DNA of 64,000 nt, taken from assembly GCA_015698045.1 (NCBI GenBank), contig BLAL01000252.1, positions 1,240,001 through 1,304,000 of the forward strand, in the 5' to 3' direction. This document shows, piece after piece, positions 1 to 12,260 of the stretch; positions within the stretch are counted from its first letter, which is position 1, and every line of letters begins with the position of its first letter. This DNA comes from Rhizophagus clarus. Lineage: Eukaryota; Glomeromycota; Glomeromycetes; Glomerales; Glomeraceae. Made by a program: the position numbers and the translations under genes. Under the pieces are notes generated by a model that searched no databases, was not told the origin of the DNA, and saw nothing but the letters and a program-made list of their open reading frames with translations.

Positions 1-194
1 CAAAAATAATAAATTAGTTTTTTTACAGGTGAAAAAAAAAAAAAAAAATTGAAAAGATAATCACAATTACAATGTAAATAAAATCTTTAATATCAAGAAA
101 AAAAAGAAGATAATAAATTATTATATAACAATATTAATATTTAAATATACAATTACAAATCCCACATACAACAAATGCACGCACACGCACGTAT

Positions 195-2190
195 TCATTC
201 TCGTTCAGTAACAACCCTAACAAATTTAATACCTTTGGTAGAATTTCTAAGTCCTTCTCTTGTAGTTGAATTTCTTCTTAAAAAAATTGTTTTAACCATA
301 TTACCATAATCAACATAATTACCAGCAGCAAAAGAGATCAAGGCACTCTTATTAATAGATTTAATCATTAAATCAGCACCAGTATCGCTTATCGAATTTT
401 CTTCTAAATCTAAAGTATGTAAAGTTTGATTAATTAATAAAGCATTAGATAAAAATTCGGCTCCTCTATCTTCAATATGATTATCGGCCAAAATCAATTT
501 CTCTAAAGTAACATTTTTCTCTAAAGATTTCGATAAATATTCAAGACCTTTATTACCAACTTTAGTATGTTCAAGATTTAAAGTTCTTAATGACCTATTT
601 AATCCAAGACCCTTTGCTAAACTTTCTACACCTTTATAACCAATATCATTATTACTAAGATCCAAGGTATGAATTCTACATCTTGATCTTTCTAATACTC
701 TTGATAAACATTCAATGCCTTTTGTTCTAAAATTATTCCATGATAAATCAATTGATTCAATACAAGTATTTGATTCTAATGCTCTACATAATAGTTCCAT
801 TCCTTTATCACCAAAATTATTTCCAGCCAATTCAACGTTTTTAATTGTTTTACTAATTTCTAAAGATTTTGATAAATATTCAATTCCTTGATCTCCAATA
901 TTGTTATCAGATAATATTAAAGTATGGATAGAATTATTATGTTTTAATGCTTTTGCTAATAATACTGCACCAACTTTTTCGATTTCACTTCCTTTTAATG
1001 ATATAGTTGCTATAATATCATTTGATTGTAAAACTTCCGTTATATATTGCCATTTTATACCAGGTTGAAATTCAAGTAAATGTATTGATCTTATAGCGGG
1101 ATTATATTTTAATATATTTCTAAGTTGACCAGCTGTTGTAACATCATCAGAATGTAGTTTTAATGTTGATAATTTATCCAATTCTTCTTTATGTGATCTT
1201 TGTAATAATTCAATCTTTCTTTCTAATGTCATCATATGCAAATTTATTCCTCTAAACGCTTCTTTAAATGGTTCAATTTTACAAGATTTTAAATGTTCAT
1301 ATAAATCTTTTCTTTCAAATTCTTCTGAACAACCTCCAAAACTTCCCAAAATATTTTTATGAGGACAACTTATTTTCTTTTTTAAACAAACTAAATCATG
1401 ATCTTTTATTTCATGATATAATAAGTTTTGATTACAAGTTGGACAAGATACTGATCGATTAATACATTCCTCCGATACATGAGACTAAGGACAAAAAAAA
1501 AAAATTTGAAGTTTATTAGTGAGAATATAAATAAATAAAAAAAATATATATATATACTTTTTTTTTAAAAAAAAAAATTTACCTCAAGAGCTTCCATATC
1601 GTAAAATTTTCGTTTACACCTTAGGGGACAACTGATCATTTTATAATTACACTCTTCTCTATGTTTCTCTATATCTTTACGTTTTAAAACCAATTTACAA
1701 TCCGGATGGTTTTCATGTTCATTACAACTTACTGGAACAAATTGACAATCAATCTATTTAAAGGAAAAAAAAAAAAAAAAAGTTTTTTTTTTAAAAAAAA
1801 AATTACCCCTGATTTTTAATATTTAATTAATACAAATTTTATACTCACTTTTAAATGAAATTTTAAATCTTGTCTTGTACCTTTCCAATCACAATCAGGA
1901 GAAAAATTACAATAAACTAATAATTGTTCTAAATTATCTTGTACTCTTGAACTTTGTAAATCATTTTCAGTACAACTTGCTCTACAAATTGGACAAGATT
2001 TATTTTGAGCTAATGCTTGTACTATACAAGCGTAGCAAAATTCATGTCTACATCTTCTAATCTTTTTTACTGTATCAAATACATCGTGACAAATTGAACA
2101 ATATAAATCTTCGTTGATTGAATCAGGATCAACATATTTAAAATCTTCTCTTGTAATATTTACAACCGAAGGTCGTTTAGGTCGTGACAT
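195..2190 (-). CDS. RING finger / TRAF zinc finger / leucine-rich repeat protein, 3 exons
   Basis: Join of 2190-1849, 1753-1583 and 1484-195, giving 600 residues in one frame; donors are GTGAGT and GTAAAT and both acceptors are TAG. The RING is C3HC4: C31, C34, C47, H49, C52, C55, C66, C69. Cys/His-rich TRAF-type zinc fingers follow (about residues 90-230, spanning exon 2 and the start of exon 3, with repeated C-x-H-x-C spacing). From about residue 300 there are some eight RNI/NLRC3-like leucine-rich repeats of the form LxxLxLxxNxIgdxGxexL. The family fold predicts a cytosolic E3 ubiquitin ligase or scaffold with the LRR as recognition part; substrate unknown. Divergent from the lipase at 3982. 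TRAF-RING-LRR fusions are an expanded class in Glomeromycotina (from memory). Exon joins are supported by unbroken zinc-finger cysteines across them. Confidence 0.88.
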
Positions 2191-3981
2191 TATTTGTTGA
2201 GTGGGAAGATGGTGAAAAAAGAATAAACTATTTATGGGGAAGAAAAGAAAATCAAGAGTGTAAATTTTAGGAAATTTTGTTCTGTTAAATAAGGAATTGA
2301 TAAACCAATTTTCAACACGTAGAAATGGTATTTTTGGTTAGCGAGCAAAAAAAAAAAAGTATATTATAAAATAAAAAAAAAAAAAAAAAAAAAATCAAAG
2401 CCCCTTTTTATATTTGATAACCAAGGTATAAAAAAAAATGCGGCATATATGATTTCTTTATAAATAAAATAGTAAATTTATTGAAGAAAAGAAGAAAGAA
2501 ATTGTTTGAAAAAAAAAAAAAGGTTGCGTTTTATTTATTCACCAAAAATGGACTAAATTGATTTCGGAGTAGAGGTTCTTCGGACATCTGTATCAAACGT
2601 CGTATTACGCAAAAAAATATATTTGTATGTATATAAATATATTTTCTTAAAAATTAATTTATATACATGTATATAATTATATATATATTCGTATAAAATA
2701 ACACACATATATAGTTAAACATACAATAAATAAATATACAATATATATTTATATAATATGTAACCTAAATACCGGATAAAATCATATTACAGATGATAAT
2801 TTATTTTGTATCACTCACTTTAAATATATGAACATAAAATATTTTTAAAAATAAAAAAAAAAGAAATGCAAAAGATAAATAAAAAAAGATTTCTTTTGGT
2901 CTTCTTGGCTAATGTACGTAATTTTTTTTTTTTTTTTGGTTTCAAAAAACTAAGTTTTAGCAAGTCATTGTGCCAATCAATCAAATAATTTTTGCATTTT
3001 TGCCAAGAAATCATAGTAACTTATTCGTCTATGATATTATTGACCATTATAAAATTTCTTTATTCAATCAAAAATTTCACGTGAATAAATAAAAGTTATC
3101 GTGGGAATGTGACAAAAAGATGTTTGATAATGATGAACCGGTTTAAACGCCAAACATACTCTAAAAAAAAAAAAAAAAAATTCGAAAATAAAAAAATTAG
3201 AAATAAAAAAAAAAAAAAAAACGTGGATGTGTGTCACTTTCTATAAATTCAAAAAACATAAAAATCAAAAAAAAAAAAAAAAACCAAAAAAATTGAAAAT
3301 TACTCGATATATTTAACAAAGCAAATATGTGGTGTGATGGTGCCACCAAAAGTAAGAACTAAGCGACTGCGCCGCATTTGAAACACGGAGTTCAATAAAT
3401 CATAATCATTTTTAACTTAAATAAGTAATGTTTCGGAATATTAAAAAAAAAAAAATCAAAAACCTGGTATTATTATTATAATATTAAAATTACAAAGTTT
3501 AATTCCGTGGCGCAGTTTCGGTGAACAATAGTTAGATAACATTCGTGTAACACGCAATTAATGCAGAAATTAAATTGCGCGAACATTTTGTTTTCCATCT
3601 AAATAATTAAATGAATAAAATATTCAATCGTGTTAAACATGTGAAAAAGATTGTGAAACTATCGAAACTTTCACAAAAAAAAAGTTTAACTTTCAGTTAT
3701 AACGTACAAAATTAATCAACAATGGACGAAAGTAAATGTGAAAAATGTTCAATGTTCATTCTTCGACAACAAAGAAAAATTTTTATTATAAAACTAGCAA
3801 AAAATTTTTATGGATAATTTGCATAATTTCCTCACTTCTTCTCTTTTTCTATTACCCACACTCTTTTAATACGAAAGCTGTGCTTTCATATTTTTTTCTT
3901 ACCAAAAAACCAGTACTTTGAAATTACTAATAATATTCCTCTCTCAAACAAAATTTTACCTAAATTAATTGATAAAAAAAA
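2191..3981. other. Intergenic region, no gene seen
   Basis: About 1.8 kb of A/T-rich DNA with many A runs between two divergently transcribed genes, so it should hold both promoters. The only open frame above 60 codons (2820-3014, minus) is lysine- and phenylalanine-rich low-complexity sequence with no family resemblance. A stretch at 3240-3250 reads CTATAAA but is too far from either start to be called a TATA box. Confidence 0.5.
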
Positions 3982-4974
3982 ATGTTGTCCATTATTCCCG
4001 AAAAAATTTTAAAACGTATTTTCATTGGTCTCACAACTTTATTATTGTTCACTATTATGGTTAGTGAGGCATCTCCAATTCGTCGAAATAATAGTACACA
4101 AATTCCGGTATCTGAAAGTGATATTCGAGAATTTAAATTATGGGTAAAATATGCTAGTGCTGCTTACTGTAATGTAACAGATTGGAAATGTGGTGAAGCA
4201 TGTTTAGGTGAAACCGCTGGTACACGTCTCATTAAATTCTTTTCACATACAGTGCCAAGAGATAATAATGGATTTGTAGCAATAAATGATAAAGAAAAAG
4301 CGATAGTAGTTGGTTATAGGGGTACAGCTGATGTACAAAGTTTCGTATCTGATACAGAATTTTTTCAAACTCCATTTGTTAATCCTAAATTTAAGGATGC
4401 AAAAGTACATGCCGGTTTCCTTGCTACATATAATGATACGAGGGAGGAAATTACTAGTTTAATTAAAGATTTGGTTAAAAAAAATCCTGATTACAAAGTT
4501 ATTTCAACTGGTCATTCTTTAGGTGGTTCATTGGCAGTATTTCAAACATTAGATTTAATTGATACTCCTGGATTAAATCCTTCTAATCTTTTCACTTATA
4601 CTTATGGTGAACCACGTACTGGTAATCAAGATTTTGCCGATTTTGTTCAAAGTACTGGTTTTAAATTCTTTAGACTTGTAAATGAAAACGATGTTATACC
4701 TCATTTACCTCCTCAAGCATTTAAATATGATCAATACGGTCCTGAATTTTGGATTGATCCGTAAGTATATTTAATATTTAATATATTCATGTGTATTATT
4801 ATATTAATATTTAAATTAACAAATATATTATTTAATATTAGGGAGAAGAATTTTGTAGAATGTCCTGCAGCCGAAGATAAAATTTGCAGTAATTCTCAAG
4901 TACCAAATTTATCAATCATTTCTCATGCAAATTATCTTGATACTGCGTTTTTATTAACTTGTTTGGCTAAATAA
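3982..4974 (+). CDS. Secreted class 3 lipase, 2 exons
   Basis: Join of 3982-4760 and 4842-4974, 303 residues; donor GTAAGT, acceptor TTAG, phase 2. Residues 9-30 are hydrophobic and look like a signal peptide. The alpha/beta-hydrolase lipase_3 fold is clear: oxyanion region GYRGTAD (111-117), nucleophile elbow GHSLGG with Ser179, Asp237 in the NENDVIPHLPP segment, and His288 in ISHANYLD. The catalytic His lies in exon 2, so the intron must be spliced for activity. Fungal relatives (Rhizomucor-type lipases) hydrolyse triacylglycerol outside the cell or in the secretory system; a role in lipid mobilisation is inferred. Cys at 63, 70, 74, 267, 275 and 300 could form disulfides. It stands alone with its own 5' region. 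Confidence 0.93.
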
Positions 4975-6685
4975 TAATTTACAAAAAAAATGTATCATAT
5001 ATAATTTAGTTTAGTTATTATATACTGGATATATTAGACTACATTCGTTTCATACATTTTATGTAAATCAATATGTAAATATTACTGTAATAAGTGCGTA
5101 TGTTGTTCTTTCAGTTTGTTTCTAATAAAATATTTCGAATTGATTTGACAATTAAAAATCTCGGTAACATCATTATTATCCAAAAATCTCATTCCTGGTA
5201 AATGAATTTTTCTTTTGTTAAATAATTGATTATAAGAAAAATACTGTATACAATGCACCTTCATAAATATAAATGCACTCATCTTTTCAAATTCATTACC
5301 AAAAATCGACTTGAGCTATTGGTGCCGGAACTTTCGGTATTTCTCGATCTTACGGCTTTTGTATAATACCGTAAATTTCTTCCGATAATTATTATTTTAT
5401 TTATATTACGCGATATCTGGTGTAACTGTTTATGATTTAATTTTCTCAAAATCATCACACGACACATTAAGTAACAAAAGACTGGGTTTAATTAAATTAC
5501 AATAAATAAACCATAAACAAATACTCGGTATAATCGGCAGATTTGTTTACCGAGTATTGATTTGCAATCAATTATAAATTTTCGGAGAAACAAATTAATG
5601 GAAAAAAAAAAAAAATTTCAAAGAATTGCTTATAAAATACGGTGAAACGAAAAATAAATTGTTCTAATAGAATGTAAACCATGGAAGTTACCGCGCGGTC
5701 TAAGTTACACTATTACTCAGCATACGGGTGGGAATATTCAGATTTCTTCTATCAGTTTGCTGGTAATTACGATGTACTGATGTTGATTATCTGACCATCT
5801 TCAAATTAATGTTACGGCATTATTCTTTAATTTCCGAAAATGGTTTTATCCCCAGGTTCATTTCGGTGAAGGGATGTGAATCACGGAAACGATTTACAAT
5901 TAAAGTAATAACGATAAAAGTGGTAATTATGATTAGTAATTGACATTGTAAAGAGAATGGAATCCTTAAAATTGGGAGGATTTAGTTACCGTTTATAAAC
6001 AAGATTTATTTACACGTCTTTAAAGAAAAAAAATCTTATTGGTCCAATCTTTATGTAACGTAAGTGCAATTACGAAATTGTAAAAATTGATACTGATTTC
6101 CAATGATATCATATTACACAATCCTTATATCCAATCAAAAAAACATGCGAAATTAAGTAATGTCAAACTTTATTCCCAATTGTTATTATCGTCACTTTTA
6201 ATTTGAGAAAATTCCTGTAAATCGTAAATTGGCTCAATTTGGACTTTGTGGCACAACATGTTCCATCTGATGTCACGAGTCACTTGTGACTTATTAAAAT
6301 GCGCAAATGTTCGGATTTCGGGATGATATAATAATAGAAAAACCTGTAATTAAATAAATAACAGATATAACAGATAAGTATTATTGATAATTTCAAAACT
6401 TCACTTTTTTTAACTTTTTTATCATATTGATCATTTTATTTATTTGCCTTTAATTAATCTTTATTTCATATTTTAATAAATCTTTTTAAAGTTTATTTTA
6501 ACCAAGAAGCATAATTATTAATGGACTTTATATTAACTAAACAATAGCCCCGATTTTCACAAAATTTTTTAGCCAATCAAATTCATTTAAAAATCGGATC
6601 AACAACCGAATTGACGATCAAAAAAATTGATCCAAGTGTTCGAATACGCGTTTTTTTGCAGTCTCGCGTTTAAATTTCTTAATAA
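4975..6685. other. Intergenic, with a weak candidate for a small minus-strand gene
   Basis: Mostly featureless. On the minus strand 5467-5279 starts with ATG and encodes a basic N-terminus ending in an RYYTKAVRSRN-like stretch that resembles a mitochondrial presequence. A possible second exon (5222-5082) could be joined only through a weak GTCGAT donor. No family was recognised and the frame evidence is thin, so it is not called as a gene. Nothing was seen in 5500-6685. Confidence 0.25.
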
Positions 6686-7789
6686 ATGACTTCATAACTT
6701 TCTAAAAACAAGAGAAAAGTTTTGTCAACAAGCAATACAGACGTTAATACAAACGTAAAACTCCATGTTACTATGCGTCCAAAATCAACCACGCTAGAAC
6801 AAAGTAATTTGCCAATTGAAATCGCATCTGAACCAACTTTAACTCATAAAGAAACAACTCAAACAATTATTGACCTTTCTGATGACCTTACTGAACCTAC
6901 TAAGAATGTTTGTATTTATGTTTTTATCTATTGTTAATTTTATTTATTTTATTTTAATGTATTTTATTTACAAATAGCTGGACGCAGAAACTACCCAAGC
7001 AGAACCACAAAATATTGAAGTTTCTATGGTAAAAATCGAAGTTTAATACATTTAATTAGATCTCTATAAATTATGTCTTACTTTTTTCCTTACTTTAGCC
7101 ACCAATGAAAGGTACTAAACGTTAAAATGCAGGTTTCAAAAAAAGAAGTAAATCAAATGATGATGGTACCAAGTGGACAGATAATGAAATTAAAATATTG
7201 CTTGAGTTTTGGAAAGAAATTTGGAAGAATGGAAACAGGGAAAGGTGAAGGTTTATCAAAAAATTGTAAGTGAAAACATGTTACCAGGTCGTACTCTTGA
7301 TCAAATCAGAAATAAGGTTGGAAAATTGCATGAAATGTATCTGCAAAAAAAGAAAAAAGCTAATTCTACTGGTGAAGGTAGTGTAGGATGGATTTGGTTC
7401 TCACAAATTGAAGAAATTTTGTCAAAGAGTAAAGCTATCAACCCAGATTATATTACAGATTCAACTTCGGATTCTCCTCCTATTTCTATTAGCGAAAATT
7501 CAAATAGTAGTGATTATTCAAATAATGAAAATTACAAAGCTAATGAACCACGAAAAAAGAAAAGAAAATCAACAGGAATTGAAGGTATATCTGGGGTAAT
7601 TGCGGCAATGGAGGAATCAAGGGATAGATTTTATGAAAAAAAGCTATTAAAGGAGCATGAAAGCTAAGAGAAATTTGAATTGAAGGAAAAGAAATTAAAT
7701 CAGCAATATGAGTTGGAAAAGAGTAAGTTGGAAATAGAAAGATTGCATGCTAAAAATGAGAAGGTTAAATTAGAATTGGAAATGTTATA
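6686..7789 (+). pseudogene. Decayed Myb/SANT-like DNA-binding protein gene
   Basis: Three exons can be traced (6686-6907, 6978-7028, 7099-7789). The third carries a Myb/SANT-like domain beginning KWTDNEIKILLEFWKE and ending in an HEMYLQKK-like helix, then a serine-rich linker, a KKKRKS basic patch and a C-terminal charged coiled coil. Breaks: TAA at codon 4 (6695-6697), TAA at 7123-7125, a one-base loss in the A run near 7216-7219, and TAA at 7665-7667 before the coiled coil. Splice sites are still good (GTTTGT and GTAAAA donors, TAG acceptors). Such trihelix-like proteins are often multicopy and transposon-linked in these fungi, and this one sits beside a retrotransposon fossil. Each stop can be explained by a single base change; two read most simply as CAA to TAA. 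Confidence 0.75.
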
Positions 7790-7816
7790 ATTTCACAAAA
7801 ATAATGAATGAAAATT

Positions 7817-9660
7817 TTATTTAGATTTTACATAATGAAATAAATTTGTTAAATATAATATAAATATAAATATTTTTTGTAAAATTTGATTATTAATTAC
7901 TTGTTGTGCTACAAATTGAGTTACCATTCTTTCTCTTTTAAGTTCTCCTTCTAATTTTAACATTTCATTACTTTCATCTTTCCAATCATATTGATCATCA
8001 AGATTTTTATTGTAATCTTGATCAAAACTTTCATCATTAATTAATTTATCATTATTATAATTATTATCATTATTAAGGTTGAAAATATCATAACTGATAG
8101 AAGAATTCCAGTCTTTTTCTTTTATCAAAGAGGGATTTTTAATAGGTATACTCTTACCCTCAGGAGGTACACTCTTTAGTTTAATGATTGGGCTGAACTA
8201 TTGTTATAATTTCCTCTTACTTGGTTCAGCTAATTGTTACCTTACCGATTATTAGATTGGTAATTATAATGGTTAACATTATTATTATTGTTGTTATTTC
8301 AGTTATTTCCTTTATTATTCAGCCTATTTGATTGGTCTTTATTTTTATTCCAACATTCTCAAGCAATATACCTCTTTTTATTACAATTATAACACTCCTT
8401 ATTCCTATTATTTTATGTTATGTTATTGTTACTACTGTTATTATAACTGTTATTGTAATTATTTCTATTTAGTATTCTTTCTATTTATTCTTTCAACTTT
8501 CTTTCAATAATTTCTTCTATACTATTTATCACAACACTAAAGGTAGATAAATTTTGCAAAACAAAAACTGCATCATGCACTACTTGGACTGGTATAGCAG
8601 CATCATACAAATTAGGGAGGTATCCAGGGATAAAGGAATATGCAGATAGATCTGTCCCTATTGAAAAGGCAATTTCAGTAACCTTGGCTTTGTTAATGGC
8701 TTCCTTTACAGTTTATGATATTGCGGATTGCACAGGTACTATAAACTCAGGCCTCAGCCCTTCTACATATTCTGATATTTGGTCCAATTTTGTTCTTTTT
8801 TTCTTTAGATCTATTTGTTTCCATAGTTTTTTCCATAGCTGAAGTGTACTCATTTATAGTTTTTCCAGCTTTCTGCTTCCTATTCTTGAGTTGGTGCTTT
8901 TACTGAAATATTTTGAATGGGTTATAAAATTGTGCTTCAAAGAGGTGTATAAAAGATTGATTCTTATTTAAAGAATTTCCTATTCGCAAGCTTCTATAAT
9001 ATTAAACCATGTCAAAGCTATTTCTTTTAAATAGGAGGGCATATAGATGCTACCCAAATTATTTTAAGTAAATCCCAAATTAATTTGTACATTTTGACAG
9101 CCATAATTCCCAAATGTACAAATGTACAAATTGCAAAATTTATATATGTAATTTGTAAATTAATTTGGATTTGTACATTTGGGCTATCATAATCCCAAAT
9201 TATTTTGGATTTGAGTGGCATCTATAGGAGGGCACCACATCCATTCATCTATCCATACTGATACAATTTGCCTTACATGCCTTATCAAATGCTTTCAATT
9301 ATTCTATAAGATCTTAGTTCCCTCCTTTGAACTTAAAAAAATCCACTAACCTAGATTACTTTTGAATATTTGAGGTAAGTGACGAGTGGTGTTAGTTGGT
9401 AAAGAGGATTTGATTAAATCCTTGTAATAATTGAACAAGCAAATCTGTGTTATCTGTAAGTACCAATTGAGTAATAGGATAAGCAGGTTGTGTATTTTGC
9501 AAAGATACATTTGAAGTAGCAATATCATAGAGATTACCACTACTTAAAGGAACTGCTATAATGTTCAGATTGGTAGCAAAAACCAAATTTATACCTAAAA
9601 ATAACTGTATTGTATTGAAACTACCAGTTGGTATACTTTTTTTAACTAATGATTTGAATT
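7817..9660 (-). pseudogene. Retrotransposon gag fossil (gag domain + CCHC zinc knuckle)
   Basis: Reading on the minus strand from 9660 down: an open N-terminal stretch (about 9650-9392, containing AVPLSSGNLYDIATS), then the classic gag domain (FKGGN..LKAFDKACKAN.., VPSYLKEIALTWF, INEYTSAMEK, EYVEGLRPEFIVPVQ, KEAINKAKVTEIAFS) between about 9350 and 8600. A zinc knuckle follows at 8394-8350, CYNC-x4-Y-x4-C, with the His replaced by Tyr, then an N-rich tail, and an acidic stretch open to 7817. At least eight in-frame stops and a few frameshifts break it; most stops fall where Gln or Arg is expected. A MITE interrupts it at 9042-9223. Pol (protease, RT, integrase) is not seen on the 3' side, so this is a truncated Ty3/gypsy-like copy. 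No LTR was identified. Confidence 0.8.
9042..9223. mobile_element. MITE inserted into the gag fossil
   Basis: About 182 bp with imperfect inverted ends (TATAGATGC... on the left, ...GCATCTA on the right) and an inverted interior rich in CCCAAAT / TTTGTACATTTGGG. It is flanked by an 11-bp direct repeat ATAGGAGGGCA at 9031-9041 and 9224-9234, so the target duplication is roughly 8-11 bp (hAT or Mutator range). Removing the insert and one repeat copy restores a continuous gag reading (…VPSYLKE…), which confirms the borders and shows that it is younger than the retrotransposon copy. Confidence 0.75.
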
Positions 9661-11000
9661 TTACTTGAGTAATTCCTTGTACTTTATTAAAACTCTACTA
9701 GAACCCAAATTACTACCTCCTAAATTTATATTGCCAATAGTCAGATTCCTGATCATGACTTTCAGTTTGATGATTTTTGCAGTAAATATGCTCAGACTGG
9801 TAATAGTTGTCATATATAAAAGAAGAAGGTTATTAAAATTTAACGATTTAGAGTCTCCTTCTTCTATTTGTTTGATTGAGTTGTATCCTCCTTCAATTTT
9901 ATTATCCTTTAAGTCATTTATTTCATTATTAAAAGAGGCGTCTATTTAGTTAAAGCATTCATTATTTTATCATTCTAAAAAAATGTTCTAAAAGGATATT
10001 CTAGTATGATAGTTGCATATATATTTATGTTTATTACCAGAATATATGTGTCGATAGAGGATGATTTTAGAATAGGCGAATTAGAGGCTGATTTCATCTT
10101 TATTAGTTCAATTTTAATGATATTTTTGAAGGTATTGTTTATACTGCTTTCTAGCATTATCAATTTGAAATATTGTAAGTTCTGGTCAAGTCTTTCCTGC
10201 TCTAGTTTGATTAGCTTTAGAATTTCTTAAGTTAGTTTAGAACTATCAGGTATTTTTAGTATATCATCATCAGAGTTATCATTATCTTTATTTATTTTGC
10301 TCTGATCTTGATTACTAACTACTTTATTATTGTTGTTATCATTTCAATCATCATCATCATTTTTCTGATTGTTAGGTTGTTTGATTAATCTTTTTATATA
10401 AACAAATCCTGCAGTCGTATCTTATGTTTAAACAATGTTAGTCATGATGTTCTCTAAACTTTCAGCTGGCATATTTTTATATCGAATTGTAAAAACTATA
10501 TGTTGTAACAAATTTACTCTTTTATCTTAATCTCTCTCTTTTACTACTTCATTAAAGAGATATATCATGTGACTATTATAATAGCTGACACTATATAAAG
10601 ATCAGAACCAGTTGAACTAAAAGTTACAAAATTTAACTGATAACATGCTCTTATTAAATTCTGGATAGAATACCCTACAAGTAGGATCAGAGTATTGTTT
10701 GATTATTTCTTTTGATAAGATGGTCTGATTAATTTTATATTGTTGATACTGCTGATAGTGACTCTTAACCTGGTCAATATATCTTTTATTTGTGTTAAGA
10801 ATTCTCAGAGTTAAATTAGAAATGACATTTGCATCAGCAGTATCTGGACTCTTTTCTTTAGTCTGTTTTATGATAAAAGAAGTAGTCTCGTTAGATTTTT
10901 TTGCAGGAACTTACTTATTTGAATTTTAGGATAAGGTTATTGAATAATATCTAATAATACTATCAGTAAGATCATTCAAGTCTTTGTATTTTACTTTAGT
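9661..11000 (-). pseudogene. Decayed coding sequence upstream of gag, unrecognised
   Basis: The minus strand keeps long coding-like stretches broken by stops: about 10960-10650 (…KYKDLNDLTDS…, …TLRILNTNKRYIDQVKS…), 10560-10390 (…MPAESLENIMTNIV…TAGFVYI…) and 10330-9975 (acidic Asn/Asp run, then KLIKLEQERLDQNLQYFKL). Stops again lie where Gln/Arg would fit. It may be the 5' coding part of the same retroelement or a neighbouring element. I do not recognise the family. The plus-strand open frames at 9665 and 10006 are antisense shadows of this. Confidence 0.5.
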
Positions 11001-11639
11001 CAAGTGGTGACTCTAAGGATTAATAGTAAGATGCTATGCTTGTTATTTAAGGTGTAATAGATTATGACAATCAGGAAGAAGTTCAGATATATATAGAAAC
11101 AATTTATTACTGTGTGGTTAAATATTGTAATTCATCTAACTCGCATCAAATTGTTATCCAGTGAATACAACTAACTGAAAAGTTACACATGATCTGAAAT
11201 AACAAACGAATTTAACTTTAGAAAGCAAAGTTTATTTATAGTCTAAAGGCTAATACTTTATTATCATTTATAATTTATGATCAGATTATTAATAAAGTTT
11301 TCAGTTGTAACGCATATAACTTAATTGTCTTTATTAATAGATACAAGTGACAGTTAATTATAATTTAAATTTAACATATAAATTTCTTTCTTCACTTAAT
11401 TCAAATTCCTTTTCTTTTATAATCTTTAATTCTTCTATCTTTTTCTAAATCTATTACTTTCTAGATTTGTCTTAAATCCTAATTTCAGGTACTACAATAT
11501 TTTAGATTATCCTATAAATTTCCTAACTTTTTTCATTAATATATATATAGATTATACTAGAATAATCTAATTTATAAAATCTTATGTAACAACATATAAT
11601 CTTTAATTTACACTGAACAGTTTTATATTTCTTTTACTT

Positions 11640-12260
11640 TTTAATCGTAACAGAGATTACATTATTCAAGCCTTCAAATAATCCAAAATTGTAATATTCT
11701 TCCACTTGGCAGGAATATCATAAATAAGGATATCATAAACGTATTAACCTAAACTTGGGTTAGAGCAATAGCCAATTAAAATATGTATAGCATTATCACC
11801 TAGGTTTTTTGATGATTTTTTAATTTTTTTTTTCTTTGCCTTTAATGTAAAAGGCAGAATCATAGATTTTAAAGAGGAATTAAAGGCAGACTGGAATATA
11901 ACTTGTGGCTGAGGTATTATGACAGATGCAGGATCTGATACAAATATATCAGGACTTATTTGTTTTATAACCTTAACCTTTTATTTATCTTGCTTCTGTA
12001 ATATTCTATTTTCATTTTAATTGGTGCTTGCTGATATAGTAACAGATTGCGATTGGTACTCTTTATCTATAAATATTTTCAAATCTATAAACTGATCTGA
12101 TCATAGATAGTAGAAATCAATAGTATCATCTAGTATTTTTTTTAGTAAATCATTGTTTTTATATAAAGTTGTGGCAGTTGAGAAAGTGTTTTCATGTATA
12201 AGGAAAGTAATACTATAAAGAATATAGAGAAGGTTCTTGCTATATTTTTATTTGTCTGCT
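11640..12260 (-). pseudogene. Second decayed element ORF (YDIP-containing)
   Basis: Minus strand, from about 12260 to 11640: KKILDDTIDFYYL, SDQFIDLKIFIDKEYQSQS, ISPDIFVSDPASVIIPQPQ, a KAKKKKIKKSSKN basic patch, then YVYDILIYDIPAKWKN and, in a shifted frame, NNVISVTIKK-x-KKYKTVQ. The ending resembles, from memory, a repeated protein family of R. irregularis transposons with a YDIP…W…W-G-V-I-S…KYQT pattern. At least six in-frame stops. Call kept general because no catalytic domain is visible. Confidence 0.45.
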
